IMG/VR virus record: IMGVR_UViG_3300010299_000048
Location: 1-27,037 of that record
Reading direction: 5' to 3' (one strand)
Origin: a virus
Length of the DNA stretch: 27,037 nucleotides
Of this stretch, positions 16,911 to 24,900 are shown in pieces; positions within the stretch are counted from its first letter, which is position 1, and each line of letters opens with the position of its first letter. The notes under the pieces were generated by a model, which did not search any database, was not told where the DNA came from, and worked only from the letters and a program-made list of their open reading frames with translations. The translations under genes were made by a program, and so were the position numbers.

Positions 16911-17377
16911 TGGCAAATAGAGTAATAATAGGTAATATCGGAGGGGGTGATTTTGGACTCCAAGTATCTCAACCAGGAGATAATGTATTAAGTCCAACAG
17001 AGCCTTTAATTTTTGATTCAACTTCAGTAAGAAGTGGAATGACATATGCGGGAGGTAGTGCTGCTTCTACTACAGGAATAAACTGGTCTAGTACAAAAGG
17101 AACACTTGGGTATATACCTTTGTGTGTTTCAATGGATGATAAAAAAGGAACTATTGAAAGTTATAATAGTGGTTCAGAAGAAGAAAGGTATCAAGAAAGA
17201 GCAGGAATGCACGAAGTAACAACAACCAATATAAATCCAATAAAGTTTGAAGAGTCTGTAGATACCGTAACTGGCGGAGGTGCAGGAGTAAGCAGAACTG
17301 CAACTAATTTTAAGTTTATTGTACTACGCCTTCCCTGTCAGTATGGAAAAATGAACGACGCAAGTTTATGGACATAA
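16910..17377 (+). CDS. Small tail-associated protein, MANR paralogue 1
   Basis: A 155-residue protein of unknown function. It begins MANRVIIGNIGGGDFGLQVS, a block shared with the next two genes (MANR, hydrophobic residues, Gly, then FG, a hydrophobic pair, Ser, x, x, Gly and later a LIF/LVF/LAF strand with Asp or Asn). In the middle, KGTLGYIPLCVS matches SHSLGYVPLYVV of paralogue 3, so those two probably share a whole fold. No signal peptide, membrane segment or catalytic motif can be seen. The ATG overlaps the J stop (TAATG), so it is translationally linked to J. A tail-tip accessory or receptor-related role is inferred from position only. Confidence 0.75.
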   Translation: MANRVIIGNIGGGDFGLQVSQPGDNVLSPTEPLIFDSTSVRSGMTYAGGSAASTTGINWSSTKGTLGYIPLCVSMDDKKGTIESYNSGSEEERYQERAGMHEVTTTNINPIKFEESVDTVTGGGAGVSRTATNFKFIVLRLPCQYGKMNDASLWT

Positions 17378-17378
17378 A

Positions 17379-17831
17379 ATGGCTAATCGAATTATAATAG
17401 GAAAAAGTACAAATACAAATCTTGGACATACAGGAGGCAAGTTTGGTTTATATATTTCTCGAGAAGGAGATGATATAACAACTTGTACAAAAGATCAGCT
17501 TGTATTTAATACAGATAATGCTGGTGCTGTAGCAGGAGCAATTGATGTTGGGCAATTTCAAATAGTTCCTATCGCAGGTGGAACAAATGCTTCTACGAAT
17601 GTTACTGTTGCAAGTGGCTCTACAGCTACAATAAGTACAGAAGATTTAGGAACAGGAAATCTTTTATACACTGATTTTGAAGGAACATTTACTCCAACAG
17701 ATGATTTTGAACAAACACTAAATGGAAACTATACAGGAGCTACAAGTGGAACAATAAGTAATACAGGAGATACTTCTATAACTGCAACAGTATCAGTTAT
17801 AAAAGGTTTTTCAACGGCGGCACTTTTCTAA
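17379..17831 (+). CDS. Small tail-associated protein, MANR paralogue 2
   Basis: A 150-residue protein starting MANRIIIGKSTNTN, with an insertion before the shared GGKFGLYISREGDD and QLVFNT. After about residue 50 it departs from its neighbours: a Thr/Ser/Gly-rich beta region (NVTVASGSTATISTEDLGTG, then TDFEGTFTPTDDFEQTLNGN) ending in ATVSVIKGFSTAALF. It lacks the LGY(I/V)PL block of paralogues 1 and 3. The pattern is a common N-terminal block with an exchanged C-terminal domain. Function unknown; the shared N-terminus may be a docking part. It starts one base after the previous stop and ends in a TAATG overlap with paralogue 3. Confidence 0.75.
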   Translation: MANRIIIGKSTNTNLGHTGGKFGLYISREGDDITTCTKDQLVFNTDNAGAVAGAIDVGQFQIVPIAGGTNASTNVTVASGSTATISTEDLGTGNLLYTDFEGTFTPTDDFEQTLNGNYTGATSGTISNTGDTSITATVSVIKGFSTAALF

Positions 17832-18412
17832 TGGCAAATAGAGTACTAGTAGGTAAAAGAGGCACTTCAGATTTTGGTGTTTTCGTTTCGCAAAATGGAG
17901 TAGATGTTGCTAATACAAGTATTACAACTCCACTTGCTTTTGATTCTCGTGCTGTTCGTGGGTTAGTAATTCATGCAAAAGGAGAAGGGTCTCTTGCCCC
18001 ACATGCTACTAATGATGCATCAGGAGTTGATTATCCTACAAGTACTACAATAAGTCATAGTTTAGGATATGTACCTCTTTATGTAGTAAGATGGTGTTAT
18101 GCAAGTGATTTAACAAGTGGTGTTGCAAATAGAATGTATACACCAAGTTATGCAAGAAACAATAACTATGGCTATGATTTAATCGAAGAAGTAGAATCTA
18201 CATGGGACGAAATATCTCTAATGGGAATATCTACAACAATGAGCACTACTCAACTTACTATTTATAATCACGAGTTTGGGTATAATGTCGAAGTTGGTGA
18301 TGATGAAGCAGGCACAGCACCAAATGAAGAGTTTGGTACAAATAAACAAACAATATATTACGCATATATAATTTTTAAAGCAAAAGATTTTACAGGAGGA
18401 TTAGGGCTATGA
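17831..18412 (+). CDS. Small tail-associated protein, MANR paralogue 3
   Basis: A 193-residue protein starting MANRVLVGKRGTSDFGVFVS, close to paralogue 1 both in protein and at the DNA level (the stop/start junction reads CTAATGGCAAATAGAGTA at both genes). SHSLGYVPLYVVRWCYASD corresponds to the LGYIPL block of paralogue 1, and both end with a hydrophobic strand (YYAYIIFKAKDF here, FKFIVLRLPCQYG there). A central Tyr/Asn/Glu-rich segment is unique to this copy. Unknown function; structural tail or adsorption role inferred from neighbours. Its stop overlaps the next ATG (ATGA). Confidence 0.75.
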   Translation: MANRVLVGKRGTSDFGVFVSQNGVDVANTSITTPLAFDSRAVRGLVIHAKGEGSLAPHATNDASGVDYPTSTTISHSLGYVPLYVVRWCYASDLTSGVANRMYTPSYARNNNYGYDLIEEVESTWDEISLMGISTTMSTTQLTIYNHEFGYNVEVGDDEAGTAPNEEFGTNKQTIYYAYIIFKAKDFTGGLGL

Positions 18413-18831
18413 GCACCTATCATATATTTTACGATTCAAATAAAGATATTAAATGGGCTGCAGACGCTCCCGTTACACAGGATATAATTAATTCTCAAGC
18501 AGCCTTGGGATTATCTTATTTGTCTCTTGAGCTAGAACAAATACCTGCTTGTGACCATTTTTATATAAATGATGCTGAAGATAATGTAGTCGGGTATCAT
18601 TCATTTGATTTAACTTTTTCTGCAACTACTATTGATGTTGATGGTACAGTTACAGTTACAGGATGTCCAGCAGGAACTGAAATATTTTTGAATAAAGTAT
18701 CTCAAGGTACATATGAAAGCGGGGCTTTAACTTTTACAGGAACAATGGCAGGACGACATACACTACAATTTAAAAAAGATAAGTATTATGTAGCAGGACA
18801 AAATATAATAGTAAATAGGAGATTAGCATGA
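18409..18831 (+). CDS. Hypothetical beta-rich tail-associated protein
   Basis: A 140-residue protein I do not recognise as a named family. The N-terminal half (MSTYHIFYDSNKDIKWAADA) looks like a small mixed domain. The C-terminal half, from about residue 72, reads as an Ig- or PEGA-like beta domain (VDGTVTVTGCPAGTEIFLNK, then GTMAGRHTLQFKKDKYYVAG), a type often attached to tail proteins to bind sugars or surfaces. Its start overlaps paralogue 3 and its end overlaps the next gene by ATGA, so it belongs to the same unit. It could also be a fibre-linked accessory protein. The domain call is by pattern only. Confidence 0.65.
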   Translation: MSTYHIFYDSNKDIKWAADAPVTQDIINSQAALGLSYLSLELEQIPACDHFYINDAEDNVVGYHSFDLTFSATTIDVDGTVTVTGCPAGTEIFLNKVSQGTYESGALTFTGTMAGRHTLQFKKDKYYVAGQNIIVNRRLA

Positions 18832-19016
18832 ACATAGATTTAGAAACAGCAAATGCAAATTACTCTGATAAAAGACAAAAATATTATCCAACCTTAGGAA
18901 CTCAGCTTGATTTACTTTGGCACGCCATAGATGACGGAGTATTTGGGGATAATGCAAAATTAACCTCTTTTTATACAGAATTAAAAGCAGTCAAGGACAA
19001 ATATCCTAAATCGTAG
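18828..19016 (+). CDS. Small protein, possible fibre assembly helper
   Basis: A 62-residue protein with KRQKYYPTLGTQLDLLWHAI, then a helical C-terminus ending ELKAVKDKYPK. The pattern (R/K, YP.(I/L)G.QLD.L(W/F)H ... VK..YPK) is one I know from small proteins encoded beside phage fibre genes, some of which are called fibre assembly chaperones; that role is not proven here. Probably all-helical, soluble. It is the last gene before the intergenic promoter, and its ATG overlaps the preceding stop. Confidence 0.65.
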   Translation: MNIDLETANANYSDKRQKYYPTLGTQLDLLWHAIDDGVFGDNAKLTSFYTELKAVKDKYPKS

Positions 19017-19046
19017 GGTAAAGAAAACACCCCGCAAAAATAGTTC

Positions 19047-19075
19047 TTGACACCACCTCAAGTTTTTGATATAAT
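19047..19075 (+). promoter_or_regulatory. Consensus sigma70-type promoter for the fibre gene unit
   Basis: TTGACA (19047-19052), a spacer of exactly 17 bases, and TATAAT (19070-19075), with TGA directly before the -10 box, which adds the extended -10 element. All twelve hexamer bases match the bacterial consensus. It lies in an 80-base gap (19017-19096), the longest non-coding stretch of the window. Transcription would start near 19082, leaving a leader of about 15 bases that holds the ribosome-binding site AGGAG (19086-19090) before the ATG at 19097. No operator-like inverted repeat is obvious around it. Confidence 0.85.
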
Positions 19076-19096
19076 TATTGCATATAGGAGTATTTT

Positions 19097-19435
19097 ATGG
19101 CAGCTGGAAATTATGACATAGTTATCGATCAGGGCGCAGATTTTGCCCTTTCAATTACTATTGCAGAAGACGGTGAGACAACTAATTTATCTAGTCACAC
19201 AGCTTCAGCGCAACTTCGACCAACTCCCTCCTCAAATACTCTTACAGCAACATTTACCTGTACAATAACAGATGCTGCAAATGGTGCATTGTCAATGAAA
19301 CTTGGACATGCAGTAACAGCAAATATTGACGCAGGAAAATATTATTATGATTTAGAACTATACAATTCTAGTGCAAATACTATAACTAGACTGATACAGG
19401 GTGTAGCAAGAGTTACACAAAATGTGACACGCTAA
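19097..19435 (+). CDS. Small structural protein, beta-sandwich type
   Basis: A 112-residue protein, the first gene after the promoter, with a good ribosome-binding site. NYDIVIDQGADFALSITIAE, then NLSSHTASAQLRPTPSS, and a C-terminal YYYDLELYNSSANTITRLIQ followed by GVARVTQNVTR make a pattern that I know from many small phage proteins encoded among fibre and baseplate genes; it resembles the N-terminal domain of BppU-like baseplate proteins, which ties fibres to the tail. The function here is inferred from that resemblance and from the neighbours. The stop overlaps the next ATG (TAATG). Confidence 0.7.
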   Translation: MAAGNYDIVIDQGADFALSITIAEDGETTNLSSHTASAQLRPTPSSNTLTATFTCTITDAANGALSMKLGHAVTANIDAGKYYYDLELYNSSANTITRLIQGVARVTQNVTR

Positions 19436-19812
19436 TGGCAACAACGATAACTATTACTCCTACTAATACAACCCTTAATGCCACTGCACAGACTACAACT
19501 CTAACAATCTCTTCCGCTGTCGGAGGAGATGTATCAGACGCATCAATATTAACTTTTACAAATCCTGTAGGTACTCTTACAGGTCAAAGCACAGTAGAAG
19601 GTGCGCTTAATTTTCTAGCAAATCAATTTTATGTTGCAACAACAGCTCCAACTGCGGGTACAACAGACTTAGCAGAAGGAGATTTATTTTATGATACTGA
19701 TGATAATCAGTTAAAAGTTTATCGAGATGTCAATGGAACAGCGACATTTGTTCCGATAATGATCGGGAACGATTCAGCAGACTCAGACACGATAGACGCA
19801 GGAGCTTTTTAA
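19435..19812 (+). CDS. Small fibre-like protein
   Basis: A 125-residue protein. The N-terminal half is Thr-rich beta (ITITPTNTTLNATAQTTTLT). The C-terminal half has FYVATTAPTAGTTDLAEGDL followed by FYDTDDNQLKVYRDVNGTATF, a block common in phage fibre proteins, where a short Gly-Asp-Leu-(F/Y)-(Y/F) turn is followed by a Lys-Val-Tyr strand. It ends ADSDTIDAGAF, similar to the end of the next protein (TNTLDGGTF), so both may share a terminal element. Likely a short fibre or fibre adaptor; no enzymatic motif seen. Confidence 0.65.
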   Translation: MATTITITPTNTTLNATAQTTTLTISSAVGGDVSDASILTFTNPVGTLTGQSTVEGALNFLANQFYVATTAPTAGTTDLAEGDLFYDTDDNQLKVYRDVNGTATFVPIMIGNDSADSDTIDAGAF

Positions 19813-19832
19813 TAGCTCGATAGGAAATAATC

Positions 19833-21413
19833 ATGGCACAAACGATTAAAATTAAAAGAAGTAGCAGTTCCGCCTCTCCAACTTCACTAAGTGCTGGTGA
19901 ATTAGCGTATTCTTCTAATTCGCAGAAGCTATTTATTGGAGCTCCAACTGATGGAACAGTTACAACTATAGGTGGTGACTTATATGTCGCTATGTTGGAT
20001 CACACTGCTGGTACACTTACCGCAAGTTCTGCAGTTATTGTAGATTCACAAAGTAAAGTTGACCAACTAAAAACTGGTAATATAGTTTTAACTGGGTCTA
20101 CAGATACTATTTCTACATCATCAGGTGATTTAAATATCGCACCAACTGCAAACTTAGTGATTACACATGGAGGCAGTATAGATGTAGATGCACAAGCCAC
20201 AGATTTATTAATTGCTGACAATGAAGCAGCATCTTTTGTAATTAAGGAAGGCACAACCCCTTATTTAACATTCATTACAACTAACGGCTCAGAATCCATT
20301 AATGTGGGTACTATGTCTCTAAATACAGGCGGATCTTTAGAGGTAACAAGTACAGCAAATATTGGAAGTAATTTAGGAGTTGTTGGAAATATTACTGTAA
20401 ACACAAATAAGTTTACAGTATCATCAGGAGAAGGTAATACTAGCATTTCAGGTACATTAGGCGTAACTAATGCTGCAACTTTCTCATCTACCGTAGGTAT
20501 AACAGGAGCATTAACAGCAAATGGTGCTGTAACTTTAGGAGATGCTTCCACAGACACAATAAATATCAGAGGTAATGCCCAATTCGGGAATACAGTTGAT
20601 TTCAACGCAGGATTTAATGTCGCTTCAACTAATACCATTGATATGGGTGGTAATAGAGTACGAAATATAGGTACTCCTACCCAAGCAACAGACGCAACAA
20701 CAAAAGCATATGTAGATAGTGTAAAACAAGCACTAGATATTAAAGATTCAGTTAAAGTAGCAACTACTGCTAGTTTATCCGCAACTTATGACAATGGTAC
20801 ATTAGGCGTAGGTGCAACTCTTACAGCTGATTCAAATGGTGCAATCTCAGTTGATAATGTTTTATTATCTTCAGGAGACAGAGTACTTGTTAAAGATCAA
20901 TCAACATCAACTCAAAACGGTATTTACTCTGTAACAACCGTTGGTGACGTAAGTACCGCATTTGTACTTACTAGAACAGACGATGCTAATTCAAGTGCAG
21001 ATGTAAGTGGCGGATTATTTACATTCGTTGAAGCTGGGGATACTAATGCTGATAATGGTTTTGTATTAACAAATATTACAGGATCAGCTTCTCTTGGCAG
21101 TGACGGTCTTACATTTACACAATTCTCAGGTGCTGGACAAATTACAGCAGGAGACGCTTTATCTGCAACAGGTAACACACTAGATGTAAATGTAGATGAT
21201 TTAACAATTGAAGTTAACTCAGATCAGCTCAGAATTAAAGGTATCGGCTCAGTTTCAGAAGGCGATTTAATTTTTGGAGCAAATGGCGGTGGCTCTTATA
21301 CTAGATTAGCTATCGGAGCATATGACTCAACTAACTCAGTAGGACAAGTACTACAAGTTGGCAATAACGGAACAATAACTTGGACAAATACATTAGACGG
21401 AGGCACATTCTAA
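19833..21413 (+). CDS. Tail fibre protein
   Basis: A 526-residue protein with ribosome-binding site AGGA. Residues 1-45 (MAQTIKIKRSSSSASPTSLS, then AGELAYSSNSQKLFIG) form the N-terminal block widely found on marine phage fibres. Residues about 60-270 are Ser/Thr/Gly-rich repeats of fibre shaft type (GTLGVTNAATFSS, GITGALTANGAVTLG). At about 273-294, RVRNIGTPTQATDATTKAYV is the classic phage fibre motif also found in lambda Stf and T4 gp12. Residues about 295-425 form a beta domain with LLSSGDRVLVKDQSTSTQNG. The C-terminus ends with VLQVGNNGTITWTNTLDGGT. Probably trimeric and used for host attachment. Confidence 0.85.
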   Translation: MAQTIKIKRSSSSASPTSLSAGELAYSSNSQKLFIGAPTDGTVTTIGGDLYVAMLDHTAGTLTASSAVIVDSQSKVDQLKTGNIVLTGSTDTISTSSGDLNIAPTANLVITHGGSIDVDAQATDLLIADNEAASFVIKEGTTPYLTFITTNGSESINVGTMSLNTGGSLEVTSTANIGSNLGVVGNITVNTNKFTVSSGEGNTSISGTLGVTNAATFSSTVGITGALTANGAVTLGDASTDTINIRGNAQFGNTVDFNAGFNVASTNTIDMGGNRVRNIGTPTQATDATTKAYVDSVKQALDIKDSVKVATTASLSATYDNGTLGVGATLTADSNGAISVDNVLLSSGDRVLVKDQSTSTQNGIYSVTTVGDVSTAFVLTRTDDANSSADVSGGLFTFVEAGDTNADNGFVLTNITGSASLGSDGLTFTQFSGAGQITAGDALSATGNTLDVNVDDLTIEVNSDQLRIKGIGSVSEGDLIFGANGGGSYTRLAIGAYDSTNSVGQVLQVGNNGTITWTNTLDGGTF

Positions 21414-21414
21414 T

Positions 21415-21618
21415 ATGGCACATGTGATTAAACCAAAAAGGTCAGAAACTGTTGGTTCAGTACCAGCAGCTGAAGATTTGCAAACACATGAAATCGCTAT
21501 GAATGTAGCAGACGGAAAGATTTTTACAAAAGCAGCAAATGGTAGTATAGTAGAAGTTGGCTCTACTGGAGGACAGACTGAAGAAGATGTACTAGCACTT
21601 GCCATCGCACTAGGATAA
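21415..21618 (+). CDS. Stand-alone fibre N-terminal domain protein
   Basis: A 67-residue protein starting MAHVIKPKRSETVGSVPAAE, then HEIAMNVADGKIFTKAANGS and IVEVGS. This matches, piece by piece, the first 45 residues of the fibre encoded just upstream (IKIKRS, LSAGELAYSS, KLFIG, VTTIGG), followed by a short acidic helix. It looks like the docking or adaptor domain of a fibre without a shaft. It may cap or link fibres, or be the remnant or seed of a larger fibre gene. It is tightly spaced between neighbours, so it is probably expressed. Confidence 0.65.
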   Translation: MAHVIKPKRSETVGSVPAAEDLQTHEIAMNVADGKIFTKAANGSIVEVGSTGGQTEEDVLALAIALG

Positions 21619-21622
21619 TAAT

Positions 21623-21955
21623 ATGGCATCATCATTTAAAACAGCAACTTTACCAAATGCAAATCTATCTTTGCAGACGGTTTATACTTGCCCAAGTGCT
21701 ACCACTTCAACAATAATTGGATTATATTTATGTAATCAAAGTGGTGGTTCAGTAGAGGCAAATGTAGAGTTTTATGACAGTAGCACTGGAAATCATGTAG
21801 GGTTAACTTCAAGAACTCCTATACCAAGTGGAACAACAATAGCTGTGGTTGGTGGCGATGCCAAAGTAGTATTAGAGGCTGGCGATGCAATCAAGGTACA
21901 GAGTAATGTAGTCGATAGTATCGATGTGACTCTGTCATATTTGGAGCAAATATAA
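21623..21955 (+). CDS. Small beta-rich structural protein
   Basis: A 110-residue protein. Strand-type segments alternate with Gly/Asp turns: TIIGLYLCNQSGGSVEANVE, FYDSSTGNHVGLTSRTPIP, VVGGDAKVVLEAGDAIKVQS and SIDVTLSYLEQI. The end, with an AGDAIKVQS turn followed by a VTLSYLE strand, is a pattern I know from small virion proteins of marine phages, but no function is assigned. Its stop overlaps the ATG of the giant repeat protein (TAATG), suggesting coupled synthesis and possibly physical association. Confidence 0.65.
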   Translation: MASSFKTATLPNANLSLQTVYTCPSATTSTIIGLYLCNQSGGSVEANVEFYDSSTGNHVGLTSRTPIPSGTTIAVVGGDAKVVLEAGDAIKVQSNVVDSIDVTLSYLEQI

Positions 21956-24900
21956 TGGCATTAATAGGTAAGGAAAACCATCTAGTCTCCGTCTTGGAGG
22001 CAAACGCAGTTGGGACTACTGAATTAGTAAGTAATTCTGTTACTGCAAGTGAAATAGCAGCAAATGCTGTTGGTAGTTCAGAAATTGCCGCAAATGCTGT
22101 TACGAATACACAACTAGCAACCAACTCAGTTGGTACAGCACAGTTACAAGCATCTGCTATTACAGCAGTAGCAGATAACTCAATAGATTCAGCAGCTATA
22201 GCTGCAAACTCAGTTGATTCCAGTGAATTAGTAAGCGGATCAATTGATACAATTCATATCGGTTCAGGACAAGTTACAACAGCGAAGATAGCAGCAAACG
22301 CAGTCACTTCAGCTGAAATAGCTTCTAACTCAATTGGTAGTACAGAAATAGCAGCAAATGCAGTTGGTGCTTCAGAATTAGCACAAAACTCTATCGGAGT
22401 TATACACATTCCAGATGGATTAATTACTGCTACACAATTAGCTGCAAACTCAGTAGATTCAGCAGAACTTGTGAGTGGTAGTATAGATACTATTCATATT
22501 GGAGACTTACAAGTAACAACAGGAAAACTAGCTGCTGATGTAGTAGATGGTACAAAAATTGCAGATGACTCTATAGATTCAGAACATATAGCGGCAGGAG
22601 CAATTGATACAGAACATTTAGGAGCTGCCCAAGTAACAGGCGCTAAAATAGCTGCGAATACTATCGCAACAGGAAATGTAGCAGATAATGCAATAGACGG
22701 AACAAAAATAGCTACAGATAGTATTCAAGCAAGACATATAGGAACAGCTGCAGTAGGTGCGGATGAACTCGCATCAAACTCAGTAGATAGTGCAGAATTA
22801 GTAAGTGGTTCAATAGATACAATACACTTAGCAACTGATTCTGTAACAGCAGATAAAATAGCTGCAAACTCAGTAGATTCTGCAGAACTTGTTAGTGGTA
22901 GTATTGATACAATACATATAGGTACAGCACAAGTTACAACAGCAAAAATAGCCGATAATGCTATTACAGCAATTAAACTTACTTCTGGAATAGTATCTTC
23001 AGAACATATTGTAGACGGTACTATAGTATCGACAGATATAGCAGCCAATACTATTGCTACAGGAAACATAGCAGACAATGCTGTAGATGGTACAAAAATA
23101 GCTACTGACAGTATAGTTGCAAGACACATAGCAGCAAACTCAGTAGATTCAGCAGAGTTAGTGACAGGTAGTATCGATACAATACATATAGGTGCGGCAC
23201 AAGTTACAACAGCAAAAATAGCCGATAATGCTATTACAGCAAGTAAACTTCCTTCAGGAGTAATCTCTTCAGACCATATTGCAGACGGTACTATTGTTTC
23301 AGGAGATATAGCAGCAAATACTATTGCAACAGGAAATATTGCAGATAATGCTATCGATGGCACTAAAATCGCTAGTAACTCTGTAATTTCAAGACATATA
23401 GCAGAAAACACAATTACATCTTCAGAAATAGCAACTGGTGCAGTAGGTGCATTACAAATAGCTGCAAACTCTGTAGATAGTTCAGAATTAGTAAGTGGTA
23501 GTATAGATACTATACATATTGGAACTTCTCAAGTAACAACAGCAAAAATAGCAGCAAATAATATTACTTCTGCAAAAATTGCAACAGACCAAGTTTTATC
23601 TAGACACATAGCTGCTGGAGCAGTAGATTCTAGTGAACTAGCTGCGAACTCTGTCGGAGTAACTGAACTATCAAGTGCAGCACTTGGGGGACAAACATTC
23701 ACAGGTAATGTAACATTATCTGGTAACTTAACAGTAAACGGAACAACCACAACAGTTAATTCAACAACCACAACAATTGCTGATCCATTAATGGAACTTG
23801 GTACAGGAACAACAGGTACTCCATCAAATGATGCAGGTATCGTCATAGAAAGAGGCGACGAAAATAATGCATTTATTGGATTTGACGAGAGTGTAGATAA
23901 GTTTAAAGTAGGTACAGGTACATTTACTGGTGCTTCTACTGGCGACTTAGTAATGACAACAGGAACTATTCTAGCTAATATTGAAGGAAACGTTACTGGT
24001 AATTTAACAGGTAATGCTGATACAGCAACAACTTTAGCAACAAATAGAGCTTTCTCTTTAACAGGAGATGTAACTGCTTCAGCTGTAAACTTTAACGGAT
24101 CAGGTGCAGTTGCTTTATCAACAACTTTAGCAGCAAATACTGTAGATAGTGCAGAATTAGTAAGTGGTAGCATAGATGCAATTCACTTAGCTTCTGACTC
24201 TGTAACAAGTGCTAAAATAGCAGACAATGCTATTAATAGTGTAAACTTTATTTCAAGCGGTTTAATTACATCAGACTTGATAGCAGATGGAACTATTGCA
24301 GCAGGTGATTTAGCAGCAAACTCAGTGGACTCCAGTGAAATAGTAAGTGGGTCTATTGACGCAATTCATATAGCAGACAATGCAGTAATAGGAAGTAAAA
24401 TAGCAACAGACTCTGTAGGAAGCGATCAAATAGCTGATAGTAGCATAGGTGCAAATCACTTAGCTTCTGACTCTGTAACAAGTGCAAAAATAGCAGATAA
24501 CGCTATTAATAGTGTAGCATTTATATCAAGCGGTCTAATTACATCAGACTTGATAGCAGACGGAGCAATTGTAGCAGGAGACTTAGCAGCAAACTCAGTA
24601 GATAGTGCAGAACTAGTTACAGGTAGTATAGATACTATACACTTAGCAACTAATTCTGTAACAGCAGATAAAATAGCAGCAAACTCAATAGATTCAAGCG
24701 AACTTGTTACTGGTAGTATAGATACTATACATATTGCAGATAATGCAGTTACAGCAAATAAAATAGCAATAGACTCTGTAGGAAGCGATCAAATTGCGGC
24801 AAACGCAGTCACAGCTTCTGAACTAGCAGGAAACTCTGTAACAGCAGTACAAATAGCAATAGGAGCAGTTGGTTCATCAGAACTTGCAGCTAATTCAGTA

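Noticed and set aside
19013-19035. Terminator before the 19047 promoter
   Set aside because: GGGT and ACCC can pair for only four bases around a nine-base loop, and no T-run follows; too weak to call.
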